This document shows, piece after piece, positions 8,175-16,902 of a stretch of DNA of 64,000 nucleotides. The position numbers were made by a program, and so were the translations under genes. The DNA lies in contig NZ_JAQEGR010000005.1 in the NCBI RefSeq assembly GCF_027667425.1, forward strand, positions 62,001 to 126,000, read 5' to 3'. Within the stretch, counting starts at the first letter, position 1; every line of letters begins with the position of its first letter. Under the pieces are notes generated by a model, which worked only from the letters and a program-made list of their open reading frames with translations, did not search any database and had not been told where the DNA came from. The stretch comes from Fusicatenibacter saccharivorans. GTDB lineage: Bacteria > Bacillota > Clostridia > Lachnospirales > Lachnospiraceae.

Positions 8175-8468
8175 ATGGAAACGTCCAATTATACAACTTA
8201 TGACAAACCCTATCCTACAATCGGAGACTTAATTAAGGGCAAAGATTATGATTGTATTTCGTATAGGATTGCCTATCCCGGATGCGATGAGGAACATGGT
8301 ACTTTTGCCGGCTATTTTTCAGCTAAAAACGGGGAAATCATTCCTTTGGATGGGGATATTTACGAACTTAATGAAGAAGTAATTGAGTCTGAAGAATGGA
8401 CTATGCCGGAAGAAGAAATTCAAAACGGACTAACTATTGTGGTGATTGGAGGATTAATTAGAAAATGA
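8175..8468 (+). CDS. Unknown acidic protein
   Basis: 97 residues; AAAGGAGCC precedes the ATG. The middle (GYFSAKNGEIIPLDGDIYEL) looks beta-stranded and the end (GLTIVVIGGLIRK) hydrophobic but too short for a clear membrane span. Its stop overlaps the next start as ATGA. First gene behind leader copy 3. Confidence 0.6.
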   Translation: METSNYTTYDKPYPTIGDLIKGKDYDCISYRIAYPGCDEEHGTFAGYFSAKNGEIIPLDGDIYELNEEVIESEEWTMPEEEIQNGLTIVVIGGLIRK

Positions 8469-8653
8469 CCTATAAAGAAGCAAGCCGAGATGTTGTCATT
8501 TCTGGTGGACATGTTTACGATATTGGATTTTACGATGGAGACGAACGACAGTTCGTTGCGTTTGGTTCTCGGGATCTTGAACAATTATGGAATGATTTCT
8601 GTGACAAAAATAATCTTGAAAGGGATTGCATTGACTATATCGAACTGGTATAA
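8465..8653 (+). CDS. Unknown 62-residue protein
   Basis: Start codon overlaps the stop of the previous gene (ATGA), so translation is coupled. The product is acidic with a beta-rich first half (VISGGHVYDIGFYDGDERQ) and a helical second half. Function unknown. Confidence 0.6.
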   Translation: MTYKEASRDVVISGGHVYDIGFYDGDERQFVAFGSRDLEQLWNDFCDKNNLERDCIDYIELV

Positions 8654-8680
8654 AAACAGAAGAATGAAATGGAGGATATA

Positions 8681-8902
8681 ATGTATACCTATCAGTTTAA
8701 TTACAGCAGTAGCGTTGATGGATTTGGTACTATTCAGTTTTGCAGCTACACAAAAAAAGAAGCCACAGATTTGTTTGAATCGTGGCAGGCAGAAAACGGA
8801 TACAATATTCCTGAATATACCGTACAGACCGTGTATAACAGGGCTGATGCGGAAGAATATGGGGCGGAATACTTCGTAAAACAACGTAATTATCCAGAAT
8901 AA
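8681..8902 (+). CDS. Unknown 73-residue protein
   Basis: ATG 8681 is placed 6 bases after a GGAGG, better than the ATG at 8669 that lies on top of it. Tyr-rich protein (YTYQFNYSSS) with a helix EATDLFESWQAENGY. Last gene of its operon. Confidence 0.55.
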   Translation: MYTYQFNYSSSVDGFGTIQFCSYTKKEATDLFESWQAENGYNIPEYTVQTVYNRADAEEYGAEYFVKQRNYPE

Positions 8903-8904
8903 TG

Positions 8905-8957
8905 AAATAAGGGGTTGCAACATCGGCAAATATTTGCTCTGTTACAGCCCCTTATTT
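8905..8957 (+). terminator. Large terminator hairpin
   Basis: AAATAAGGGG and CCCCTTATTT arms extended by GTTGCAAC-like inner pairing; tail is short. Closes the 8.2-8.9 kb operon and could act on both strands. Confidence 0.7.
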
Positions 8958-9220
8958 CCACGTTTTTCTCGGTTCAAGTGAAGATACTTGGAGTCTTCTA
9001 GTGAACTCTAATAACTTCATTTTTATTATAGGATATTTTCTCTTAGACTACAAGTGTGAAATAAGGATTTTAGAAATTTACATAAACATTTCATAAATGT
9101 GATGTTATCATTTAGAAAAACATTAGATTTATGTTATACAAATAGAATATATTATAAAATCGTTATTATATATAAAAGTTTTACGCCAAACCAACAAAAA
9201 CCATCCCTTAAAAATAGATA
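8958..9220. other. AT-rich spacer, no gene seen
   Basis: Very AT-rich and without an open frame of note. Contains a possible old promoter (TTAGAT...TATACAAAT near 9127-9143) that may have served the intact ABC gene. It probably marks a junction where another segment was lost. Confidence 0.4.
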
Positions 9221-9679
9221 ATGTCAATATTGCAAACCCTAAAGTATAATGACCTTTTTTCTGTAGTTTCTCAAAAACCTTTCTTATTTATTGGAACGAT
9301 TATAGAAAATATTGATTTAACCGGAAATGCAGAACAAAATAAATTAAAAGATACCTTGATTCAAAGTAAAGTGGCCGAATATTTAGAGCATTTTTCTGAA
9401 AAAGAACATACCAAAGTAGGAAACGATGGAGCAACACTTTCTGGTGGAGAAAAGCAAAAGATAGCTATTGCACGAGCATTATTAAAGAATGCTCCTATTG
9501 TAATTCTGGATGAAGCAACAACTGGTTTTGACACTGAATCACGTACATACTTGCATGAGATGATAACAAGCCAGATGAAAGAAAAAACCGTATTATTAAT
9601 CACTCATCATTATGAAGAACTGGATGGATTCGATAAAATTTATCGTTTGGAAAATGGATATTTGTTTCCCGTTAAATAA
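9221..9679 (+). pseudogene. ABC transporter ATP-binding protein, C-terminal fragment
   Basis: The frame holds the second half of an exporter-type nucleotide-binding domain: Q-loop (VVSQKPFLF), signature LSGGEKQKIAIARAL, Walker B IVILDEATTGFD and the switch His (LLITHH). The Walker A half and any membrane domain are missing upstream, and the apparent start lacks a ribosome site. It is a 5'-truncated remnant, of the type seen in bacteriocin or lipid exporters. Confidence 0.8.
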
Positions 9680-9703
9680 TCATATAAATAAACTAAAAAA
9701 GCC

Positions 9704-9747
9704 AAAAAGAATGTCTTCAATACAGTTTGTAGGATATTCTTTTTTTG
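9704..9747 (+). terminator. Terminator
   Basis: AAAAAGAAT / ATTCTTTTTTT arms with an imperfect inner stem and a seven-T tail. Confidence 0.65.
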
Positions 9748-9760
9748 TGTGTTTTTTTCC

Positions 9761-9798
9761 TACGTGAATCTGTTTCTCACTATTTTTCTTAATACTAT
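9761..9798 (+). promoter_or_regulatory. Element promoter without hairpin (TACGTG class)
   Basis: TACGTGAA at 9761 and AATACTAT at 9791, 30 bp start to start, the same spacing as at 26361, 26618 and 48499. Drives the RecG-like gene. Confidence 0.6.
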
Positions 9799-9848
9799 CT
9801 ATATAGCCTTCTATAAAATAGGCTAAATTTCCGGGAAAGGAGCAGAAG

Positions 9849-11789
9849 TTGGTGAATTTATCCGGTGTTGGTGAAAAAACAGAACGAAAATTAAAAAAGA
9901 TAGGAATTTTAAAAGCAGAAGATTTTTTACAATATTATCCGAACCATTATGAATACTTTCCTTATCTTACCTATATTAAGGATCTTGCCCATTTGGAAGA
10001 AGGTACCGTTGTGAGCATTTGGGTACAGCTAAAGGTCAATGTGATGCGTTCCGGCAAAGTTACCCGTATTTGGGGGGAAGATTCCAGCGGAGACATCAAT
10101 ATCTCTTGGTTTCATCCGCCTTATACCGTTCGTCAGTTAAAAAGAGGGAGTAAGGCTGTATTACGCGGTCCAATTTCTTTTTTTCGTGATAAACCCTGTA
10201 TGTTCCAGCCTTCTTTATATTCACCGGAAGAATATAAGGAATTATTAGGAAAAATGCTTCCTGTATATCCGTCTACATCTGGTATTTCGCAGAGATTACT
10301 TCGAAGCTGCGTCCGGGAAGCCCTTGAAATGGAGATTTCAGAGACATTGCCTGAAACAGTGCTTCAAAAATACAACTTATATTCCAGAGCAGATGCTTTA
10401 AGAGAAATCCATTTTCCAAAAAACGAATTTACGCAAAAGCAAGCTGTATACCGTTTGAAATTTGAAGAATTTTATCAGTTCAAGAAAGAGTTGGCGGAAA
10501 ACTATGCTGCAGAAGAGCCAAACGCATGTCCGATGAAAAAATCAAGCCTGCTTAATAACGTTGTCATAAAGGGACTGCCCTACACATTGACGAATGCGCA
10601 GCAACAGGCATGGAAAAAGCTGGAAACAGAGCTGTGCGGAAAATATCGGGTAAACCAGCTGATTCAGGGAGATGTTGGCGCTGGTAAGACCATTGTTGGC
10701 TTTTTAGCTATGTTATTAGCAGTTGATAATGGCTATCAGGCTGTTTTAATGGCTCCAACAGAGGTTTTGGCAGAACAGCATTACGAAGATATGATGGGTT
10801 TCCTGAAAAATTATAATCTGCCTTATGCATGTGTCTTAGTTACAGGAACAACGAAACAGAAAAAAGCGATTTATCGAAGAATTGCGGATGGCACAGCTAA
10901 TCTGATTATCGGAACCCATGCTGTAATTTCAGAGTCAGTCGCATATCAAAAGCTGGGAATTGTTATTATTGATGAACAGCACCGATTTGGTGTTTCACAG
11001 AGGACATCTTTACAGAACAAGGGGAAGAGGCCGCACGTTGTTACAATGAGTGCAACTCCAATTCCCCGTTCTCTTGGACTTATTTTATACGGAGATATGG
11101 ATATTTCTATCATTAACGAGCGACCGGCTAATCGACTGCCTTTAAAAAATTGTGTAATCTCACGGAGTGATCGTTCCAAGGCATGGCGGATGATTTACCG
11201 CCAGATCCAGCAAGGAAGGCAGGCATATATTATATGTCCAATGGTAGAGCAGAACCCGCTGTTTCCAGTTGCTGATGTCCAGAGTTACGCCGAATTTCTT
11301 CGGAAGGAATATCCTCCAGATATTCAGATCGGCATCTTACACGGAAAGCTTTCTGCTAAGGAAAAAGCTTCCATTATGGAAAAATTCCAGAAGAATGAAA
11401 TCCAGTTGTTGATAGCAACTACCGTTGTTGAGGTAGGCGTTAATGTTCCAAACGCTTCCGTGATCATGATTGAAGATGCAGATCGTTTCGGTATGGCACA
11501 GCTCCATCAGCTTCGCGGTCGGGTAGGCCGCGGAAAATGGCAAAGCTATTGCATTTTTGTGAATGGAAACAATGATCCTTGCGAACGCCTTGACATCATG
11601 AAAAGCACAAATGACGGGTTTGTTATTGCAGAAAAAGACATGGAACTGCGAGGGGTCGGGCTGCTTCTTGGCGAACGTCAGTCAGGAAAAACAAGTTTTG
11701 TCTTGGTGGATGTATATCATGATACGGAAATTCTGCGTTTGGCTGCAGAAGCAGTAGAAGAGAGTAACAAAAAAAGCAGCAGGAGGTAA
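9849..11789 (+). CDS. recG: RecG-like ATP-dependent DNA helicase
   Basis: 646 residues, slightly shorter than chromosomal RecG. An N-terminal helix-hairpin-helix-like segment (VGEKTERKLKKIGI) precedes an OB-fold wedge (about 55-125). The helicase core has GDVGAGKT (Walker A), IDEQHRFGV (DExH-type box), MSATPIPRSL, and motif VI QLHQLRGRVGRG. RecG remodels forks and recombination intermediates. Start is TTG 9849 (or GTG 9852) after AAAGGAGCAG. The next gene, a DNA adenine methylase, follows after 7 bases. Being element-borne, it likely serves element replication or recombination. Confidence 0.88.
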   Translation: MVNLSGVGEKTERKLKKIGILKAEDFLQYYPNHYEYFPYLTYIKDLAHLEEGTVVSIWVQLKVNVMRSGKVTRIWGEDSSGDINISWFHPPYTVRQLKRGSKAVLRGPISFFRDKPCMFQPSLYSPEEYKELLGKMLPVYPSTSGISQRLLRSCVREALEMEISETLPETVLQKYNLYSRADALREIHFPKNEFTQKQAVYRLKFEEFYQFKKELAENYAAEEPNACPMKKSSLLNNVVIKGLPYTLTNAQQQAWKKLETELCGKYRVNQLIQGDVGAGKTIVGFLAMLLAVDNGYQAVLMAPTEVLAEQHYEDMMGFLKNYNLPYACVLVTGTTKQKKAIYRRIADGTANLIIGTHAVISESVAYQKLGIVIIDEQHRFGVSQRTSLQNKGKRPHVVTMSATPIPRSLGLILYGDMDISIINERPANRLPLKNCVISRSDRSKAWRMIYRQIQQGRQAYIICPMVEQNPLFPVADVQSYAEFLRKEYPPDIQIGILHGKLSAKEKASIMEKFQKNEIQLLIATTVVEVGVNVPNASVIMIEDADRFGMAQLHQLRGRVGRGKWQSYCIFVNGNNDPCERLDIMKSTNDGFVIAEKDMELRGVGLLLGERQSGKTSFVLVDVYHDTEILRLAAEAVEESNKKSSRR

Positions 11790-11796
11790 TAAAACG

Positions 11797-12606
11797 ATGA
11801 AATCTATTCTTCAGTATCCGGGAAGTAAATGGCGGATTGCAAAACAGATTGTTTCTCTTTTACCGCCGCACCATACATATTTGGAGCCTTATTTCGGAAG
11901 TGGAGCTGTTTTGTTTAATAAAAGCAGATCCGACATAGAAACTATCAACGATCTGGATGAAAATGTGGTAAATTTCTTTCAATGGTTAAAAAATGACCCA
12001 GAAAAGCTTGCTCATGAGCTGTGGTATATTCCTTATTCACATTCTGTTTATAACAATGCAGTACAAAATAAGGCTCAAAATTCTTTGGAACAGGCTGTGA
12101 ATTATTGTATTATGCTTAATATGGGGCATGGATTCCGCACAGGCGGCCCCGTATCCGGCTGGAAGTCTGATATACATGGACGCGAAAGAGCCTATGCAGC
12201 CAAGAATTGGGCATCGTTGCCGTCCAGACTTGAAGAGGCGGCAGCCCGTTTACGCGGCGTACAAATCGAATGTATGCCGGCACTGGAGCTGATTCAAAAA
12301 TACAGATATAAAGATGTCCTTCTTTATCTGGACCCGCCTTATGTTCTTTCCTCCCGTGCTGGTGGTCTGCAATATGCCAAAGAAATGTCAGATGCAGACC
12401 ATGAGAAGTTGTTGGAAGTTATATTAGATCATCCGGGACCTGTAGTTCTTTCCGGGTATGATTCGGATTTATACCGCAATATGCTAAAAGATTGGCATCG
12501 TATCGAGTTGGAAGGCAGAACACAGAGTCATGCACGGCGGACAGAGGTCATATGGACAAACTATATTCCGCCGCAAGCAGAACAGTTGACGTTTGAGTTA
12601 GACTGA
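11797..12606 (+). CDS. dam: DNA adenine N6-methyltransferase (Dam/D12 class)
   Basis: 269 residues. SAM-binding motif I appears as YLEPYFGSGAVLF, the amino-methyltransferase catalytic motif IV as LYLDPPYVLSS, and the N-terminal YPGSKWRIAKQI is the D12-class start. This class usually methylates adenine in GATC or a related site; target inferred, not shown. No restriction enzyme is adjacent. It is co-transcribed with the RecG-like gene. Several hairpin leaders of the element contain GATC in their stems. Confidence 0.88.
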   Translation: MKSILQYPGSKWRIAKQIVSLLPPHHTYLEPYFGSGAVLFNKSRSDIETINDLDENVVNFFQWLKNDPEKLAHELWYIPYSHSVYNNAVQNKAQNSLEQAVNYCIMLNMGHGFRTGGPVSGWKSDIHGRERAYAAKNWASLPSRLEEAAARLRGVQIECMPALELIQKYRYKDVLLYLDPPYVLSSRAGGLQYAKEMSDADHEKLLEVILDHPGPVVLSGYDSDLYRNMLKDWHRIELEGRTQSHARRTEVIWTNYIPPQAEQLTFELD

Positions 12607-12857
12607 AAAGATATGAAGGTTCCTGACGTTTGGCAAAACACTCAATAACACGGACATATTTTTACATTGACTTTTTCCTTTGCAACGAATATCATAATAA
12701 TAACTCCTCTAACACGTTTAGAAGGAGAATCCGGTTTTCGCATTGCGATTACCGGTTTTTTATGCTTTCTTCATGTTTCGACCACATATTGGACACAACT
12801 ATTATGTATAGTTATAGTTGTCCACAAGAAAAACAAACATTTTCTTTTTCATACCTT
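12607..12857. other. Intergenic region with inverted repeats
   Basis: No convincing gene. Holds an inverted repeat near 12788-12823 (GGACACAACTAT ... ATAGTTGTCC, one extra base in one arm) that looks like an operator, and a weak hairpin with a T-run near 12730-12762. Small overlapping ORFs here have no ribosome sites. Confidence 0.45.
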
Positions 12858-12894
12858 CCGGAGAGATTCCCTTATCTCTCCGGCTCCTTTTTTG
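12858..12894 (+). terminator. Rho-independent terminator
   Basis: Perfect stem CCGGAGAGAT / ATCTCTCCGG, then CTCCTTTTTTG. Confidence 0.9.
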
Positions 12895-12908
12895 TCTAAA
12901 AATTCTTG

Positions 12909-12947
12909 TACGTCAAAATCCATTCAATAAAATCTTTACAATACTTC
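12909..12947 (+). promoter_or_regulatory. Element promoter without hairpin (TACGT class)
   Basis: TACGTCAAAAT at 12909 and AATACTTC at 12940 (31 bp), directly behind a terminator and ahead of secA. Confidence 0.5.
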
Positions 12948-12992
12948 AAGTAGAAGCTAAAATAAAAAACATTGAATGGAGAATATATATAT

Positions 12993-15383
12993 ATGAAATT
13001 TTTTAAAACCCACAGCGATCATGAATTAAAAAGAATTAAAAAGACCGTAAAGCAGATTCTGGAGCTGCAGCCAGAATACGCACAGTTGTCGGATGAACAG
13101 TTAAAATCTAAAACAGAAGAATTTAAACAACGTCTGAAAGAAGAATCTCTGAATGATCTTCTGCCTGAAGCCTACGCAGCTATCCGGGAAGCGGATAAGC
13201 GGGTTCTGGGGATGGAACCATTTCCTGTTCAGATCATGGGCGGAATTATTATGTCCCAAGGACGAGTAGCCGAAATGTGTACTGGCGAAGGTAAGACACT
13301 TGTATGCACTCTTCCTGCTTATTTGAACGCATTAACCGGAAAAGGTGTGCATGTCGTGACGGTCAATGATTATCTGGCAAAACGAGATTCCGATCAGATG
13401 GGACAGGTGTATGAATGGATGGGACTGTCCTGTGGCTGTATTACGCAGGATATGGAAGCTCCTGATCGAAAGGTTCAGTATGCCAAAGATATTACCTATA
13501 TCACAAATAATGAGCTGGGCTTTGACTATTTACGGGATAATATGGCTGTACGCAAACCTCAGATGGTTCAGCGCGGACTGCATTTTTGTATTATTGATGA
13601 GGTGGATTCGGTTCTGATTGATGAGGCACGTACTCCGCTGATCATTTCCGGTACAAAATTCTGCTCCAAAGGCAAATATCTTGCATTTGATCGTTTTGCA
13701 AAGATGCTTGAGCGTGGCGAGACAACGGAATTAAATAAAATTGATTATATTTCCGGAGAAATGGGAACAGATTCCGGAGATTATGTAGCAGATGAGAAAG
13801 ATAACAATTTGTTCCTGACAGAAGCCGGAGTTGCCAAAATTGAAGAAATGTTCCATATTGGGAATCTTTCGGACCCAGAAAATCTCAGCATCCAGCACGG
13901 AATGGTGAATGCGCTGCGTGCCAATGCATTAATGCATAAAGACAAAGATTACGTAGTGCGTGATGATGAAGTCTTATTGGTTGATACCTTCACCGGACGT
14001 ATTATGCCCGGCCGCCGCTTTTCAGACGGTCTGCATCAGGCGTTGGAAGCCAAGGAAGGGGTATCCATCCGACCGGAAAATAAGACGCTGGCAACGATCA
14101 GTTTCCAGAACTTTTTCAATAAATATGAGAGAAAATGCGGAATGACAGGAACCGGACAGACAGAAGAGCAGGAATTCCGTGATATTTATGGAATGGATGT
14201 TATCCATATTCCTACCAACCGCCCAATCATCCGAAAAGATCTTAATGATTCTGTATACAAAACCAAGGCGGAAAAATATGCTGCTATCGTAAAAAGAGTA
14301 CGAAAAATCCACAAAAAAGGCCAGCCGATCTTAGTTGGAACCGAAACAATTGAAGTTTCCGAGATTTTGTCTGAGATGCTCCTGAAAAAAGGCATTGCTC
14401 ATAATGTGCTGAATGCGAAAAATCCAGAAATGGAAGCTGCAATCGTGGCAAAAGCGGGACAATTTGGGGCAGTAACGATTGCTACCAATATGGCTGGCCG
14501 CGGTACTGACATAAAGCTGGACAGCAGATCCAAAGAAGCCGGCGGCCTGTATGTGATTGGCACAGAACGCTCTGAGAGCCGAAGAGTAGATAATCAGCTA
14601 AGAGGCCGTTCTGGACGACAGGGAGATCCGGGTGTTTCAAAATTTTTTATTTCTCTGGAAGATGACCTGCTGCGTTTATTTGGTTCCGAAAAATATATTT
14701 CCATCTTTGAGAACCTTGGAATTAAGGATGGCATGCCGATCGAACACCGTATGCTGTCCCGTTCCGTCGAAAAAGCGCAGAAAAAGGTAGAGGAGAACCA
14801 TTTTGCTTCTCGAAAAAGTCTTCTTGAGTACGATCAGGTCAACAATGATCAGCGGGAGATTATATACAGAGAACGCCTGAAAGTCTTAAATGGCGAGGAT
14901 ATCCATTCCGATATTTTGTATATGATCGATTCCATTATTGATCGAAAAGTAATCGAATCCTATGAAGGAAATGAAATCTCGGCAAAATTGCTCAATGACA
15001 ACTTATTACCAATCATTCCGCTGCCGACAATCGGCGATGCTGATACCAAGGAAGATGATTTTGTTAAAAGTCTGCATACGAGTGCCAAAGTATTATATCA
15101 GAAAAAAGAAGCTTTGATGGAGCAGGCATACCCGAATGAGCATATGATGAGGGAAATCGAACGAACGCTGTTGCTCAAAACGGTTGATAAATACTGGCAG
15201 CAGCAGATCGATGATATGGATCAGCTCCGGCAAGGTATTCATATGGTTAGTTATGGGCAGAAAGATCCCAAATTAGAGTATCGTTTACAGGGATTTTCCA
15301 TGTTTAATGCCATGAATGATAACATTCAGGAGGATACCGTTCAGCTTTTATACCAGGTTGCGCCTGTCATCCATGATAATTGA
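12993..15383 (+). CDS. secA: Accessory SecA preprotein translocase ATPase
   Basis: 796 residues from ATG 12993 (TGGAG upstream; a further ATG at 12972 lacks a ribosome site). Motifs in order: MCTGEGKTLV (Walker A), VNDYLAKRD, IIDEVDSVLIDEARTPL (DEAD-type box plus the SecA signature), preprotein-binding insert, TNMAGRGTDIKL, and QLRGRSGRQGDPG (motif VI), then the helical scaffold. The usual C-terminal Cys/His zinc tail that binds SecB and lipids is absent; the protein ends after YQVAPVIHDN. SecA drives export through SecYEG. As the element also encodes many secreted proteins (28-31 kb, 37-43 kb), this copy may favour their export; that link is inference. Confidence 0.92.
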   Translation: MKFFKTHSDHELKRIKKTVKQILELQPEYAQLSDEQLKSKTEEFKQRLKEESLNDLLPEAYAAIREADKRVLGMEPFPVQIMGGIIMSQGRVAEMCTGEGKTLVCTLPAYLNALTGKGVHVVTVNDYLAKRDSDQMGQVYEWMGLSCGCITQDMEAPDRKVQYAKDITYITNNELGFDYLRDNMAVRKPQMVQRGLHFCIIDEVDSVLIDEARTPLIISGTKFCSKGKYLAFDRFAKMLERGETTELNKIDYISGEMGTDSGDYVADEKDNNLFLTEAGVAKIEEMFHIGNLSDPENLSIQHGMVNALRANALMHKDKDYVVRDDEVLLVDTFTGRIMPGRRFSDGLHQALEAKEGVSIRPENKTLATISFQNFFNKYERKCGMTGTGQTEEQEFRDIYGMDVIHIPTNRPIIRKDLNDSVYKTKAEKYAAIVKRVRKIHKKGQPILVGTETIEVSEILSEMLLKKGIAHNVLNAKNPEMEAAIVAKAGQFGAVTIATNMAGRGTDIKLDSRSKEAGGLYVIGTERSESRRVDNQLRGRSGRQGDPGVSKFFISLEDDLLRLFGSEKYISIFENLGIKDGMPIEHRMLSRSVEKAQKKVEENHFASRKSLLEYDQVNNDQREIIYRERLKVLNGEDIHSDILYMIDSIIDRKVIESYEGNEISAKLLNDNLLPIIPLPTIGDADTKEDDFVKSLHTSAKVLYQKKEALMEQAYPNEHMMREIERTLLLKTVDKYWQQQIDDMDQLRQGIHMVSYGQKDPKLEYRLQGFSMFNAMNDNIQEDTVQLLYQVAPVIHDN

Positions 15384-15390
15384 TATACCC

Positions 15391-15419
15391 AAAGAGGTCC
15401 GAAAGGATCTCTTTTTTTT
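15391..15419 (+). terminator. Rho-independent terminator
   Basis: AAAGAGGTCC / GGATCTCTTT stem, GAAA loop, run of T. Confidence 0.9.
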
Positions 15420-15441
15420 GCCCAATTTTATTTTTTTTTAC

Positions 15442-15449
15442 AATACTAT
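15442..15449 (+). promoter_or_regulatory. Element -10 octamer AATACTAT
   Basis: Lies 38 bp before the next start; preceded by a T-rich tract but no TACGTG or TTTGTT box. Confidence 0.45.
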
Positions 15450-15486
15450 ATATGAGAAAAAAATATCCAAAGCTGGGAGGCAACCT

Positions 15487-15705
15487 ATGAAGAGAATCGT
15501 GTTAGCAATTACCCTATATATTTCTTGTATGGTGGTAGACTATCTTGTCCATTATCTGAACAACAGAAAAAAGTCATCAAGCCCAACAACCACTCAAAAC
15601 TCTGAAAGCTATGTTGTAAGTTGTCCGGCATCTGTTAAATATGTATATATGACCATATTCGCTTTGGAAATCATACTGTTTGGTGTGTTCCTTTTTTTAA
15701 AGTAA
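15487..15705 (+). CDS. Membrane protein, N-terminal part (frame continues at -1)
   Basis: 72 residues after GGGAGGC. Two membrane segments: VLAITLYISCMVVDYLV near the start and YMTIFALEIILFGVFLFL at the end, separated by a Ser/Thr-rich loop. The stop at 15703 comes immediately after T-TTT-TTA; the -1 frame continues without a stop through VTSNSNITAGHFRF to a third membrane segment and a cytoplasmic domain (next entry). The two parts were one protein, either by programmed -1 frameshifting or by a recent indel. Confidence 0.6.
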   Translation: MKRIVLAITLYISCMVVDYLVHYLNNRKKSSSPTTTQNSESYVVSCPASVKYVYMTIFALEIILFGVFLFLK

Positions 15706-16025
15706 CTTCAAATTCCAATATCACAGCAGGACATTTTCGATTTGCGCTTATTTTTGCCGGGATCGGATTGTTTGTTGTAATCTGGACCTCCAGTTGGAAA
15801 TTGGAGGTAAACAAGACTGAATTAAAAATTCATAAATTATTTCATAGAACCCAATCGGTATCTGTTTTTGATATAAAGAATGTAAGAATAGGGGAAAAGC
15901 AGGACGTTACCTTATATGACATGGATGACAAGAAAGTCCTTACCGTTGATGCATTATCTGATAACTATAATCGTTTTTTAAAAACCCTGGAATTTTATGG
16001 TAAGTATCCGGCTGCATGTAAATAG
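15702..16025 (+). CDS. Membrane protein, C-terminal part in -1 frame
   Basis: Continuation of the preceding gene: third membrane segment FALIFAGIGLFVVIW followed by a PH-like beta domain (SSWKLEVNKTELKIHKLF, FDIKNVRIGEKQDVTLYD). It has no start codon with a ribosome site of its own; TTG 15768 is inside the membrane segment. The layout resembles DUF6560-type membrane proteins, with low confidence. Confidence 0.5.
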   Translation, partial: VTSNSNITAGHFRFALIFAGIGLFVVIWTSSWKLEVNKTELKIHKLFHRTQSVSVFDIKNVRIGEKQDVTLYDMDDKKVLTVDALSDNYNRFLKTLEFYGKYPAACK

Positions 16026-16050
16026 TGAACAAGGAGGTACATCATTTTGA

Positions 16051-16710
16051 GTCAATTTCGAAACTTCTAAAATAGATATTTATCAGGAATTTGGGAAATT
16101 ATGGAGCTTTTTATCAAAGCTGTTTGAAACATTTTTTCATGATTTTTCAACATGTGTTATCAAAATTATAGATTACATATATCCCCGATGGAACGCCTTT
16201 ATATGGAATAGAACAGGAGAAGCTTGGCCTAAAGATTTATTTTCATTCTTTGTCGGCTGTGCTTTTTGCCTTGGTCTGATATTGCTCCTGCATTTTCTTC
16301 ACTCAAAACATAAGGCACGGCATAAATTCGATAAAGCGTCTCAAAAGCCTAAGATTACATTCAAAATTCCGTTCTTGCCAATAAGTTCGATTATGACCGT
16401 GAAGAAATTCGAACGGCGGCGGGTTCACTGCACAGACTTTTCGGGTGTATATGTTTTGCATAATTGCAAAAACAAGAAAAACTATGTAGGACAGAGCCAG
16501 CGGGTGATGAAACGGGTAAATGATCATTTAACCGGACATGGCTGCCGAGATGTATATAGAGATTATAAGAATGGAGATAAATTCTACATTCATACGATTC
16601 CATTTAAAGGGAGTGGGTATCGTTCCCTGAATGCTCTCGAGCGCGATAATATAGCCAAATATTCTGGATATACACGCGGTTACAACAAAACTAAAGGAAA
16701 TATTGGATAG
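16051..16710 (+). CDS. Membrane-anchored GIY-YIG nuclease-like protein
   Basis: The frame is open from 16051 to 16710. A hydrophobic segment LFSFFVGCAFCLGLILLL is followed by a basic linker and a GIY-YIG domain at the C-terminus: GVYVLHN ... NYVGQS, Arg-rich helix RVMKRVNDHL, and an Glu (ALERDNIAKY) in the usual metal-binding place. No good start is seen in frame; a TTG at 16047 with AAGGAGG upstream is in another frame and stops after 7 codons, so a small indel near 16065 probably separates start and body. A membrane GIY-YIG protein is unusual. Confidence 0.65.
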   Translation, partial: VNFETSKIDIYQEFGKLWSFLSKLFETFFHDFSTCVIKIIDYIYPRWNAFIWNRTGEAWPKDLFSFFVGCAFCLGLILLLHFLHSKHKARHKFDKASQKPKITFKIPFLPISSIMTVKKFERRRVHCTDFSGVYVLHNCKNKKNYVGQSQRVMKRVNDHLTGHGCRDVYRDYKNGDKFYIHTIPFKGSGYRSLNALERDNIAKYSGYTRGYNKTKGNIG

Positions 16711-16793
16711 CAGAGGCAGGAGAATATTCTTTTGCTTCTGCTCTTTGTGTGTCCGCCGCACACATGTTCTGATTTTCTGCTTTTTCTGATCCG

Positions 16794-16902
16794 ATTGTTT
16801 TCCTGCCCATTCACAATACTTATCATATCAGGCAAATTCATACGAAAGGAGAACTAAATAAGGAAATGTCTGAAAAACAATATGTCAATGGAGGTATTAT
16901 TT
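16794..16902 (+). promoter_or_regulatory. Shared promoter plus 5' hairpin leader, copy 4
   Basis: ATTGTT at 16794, AATACTTA at 16815, stem TCAGGCA (16828-16834) with TGTCTGA (16867-16873, one G-U), GAAAGGAG in the loop, CAATATGTC after the stem. This stem variant (GCA/TGT) is unique among the copies. Confidence 0.75.

Noticed and set aside
12630..13006. Overlapping plus-strand ORFs upstream of secA
   Set aside because: They run through a perfect terminator and an inverted repeat and have no ribosome sites.
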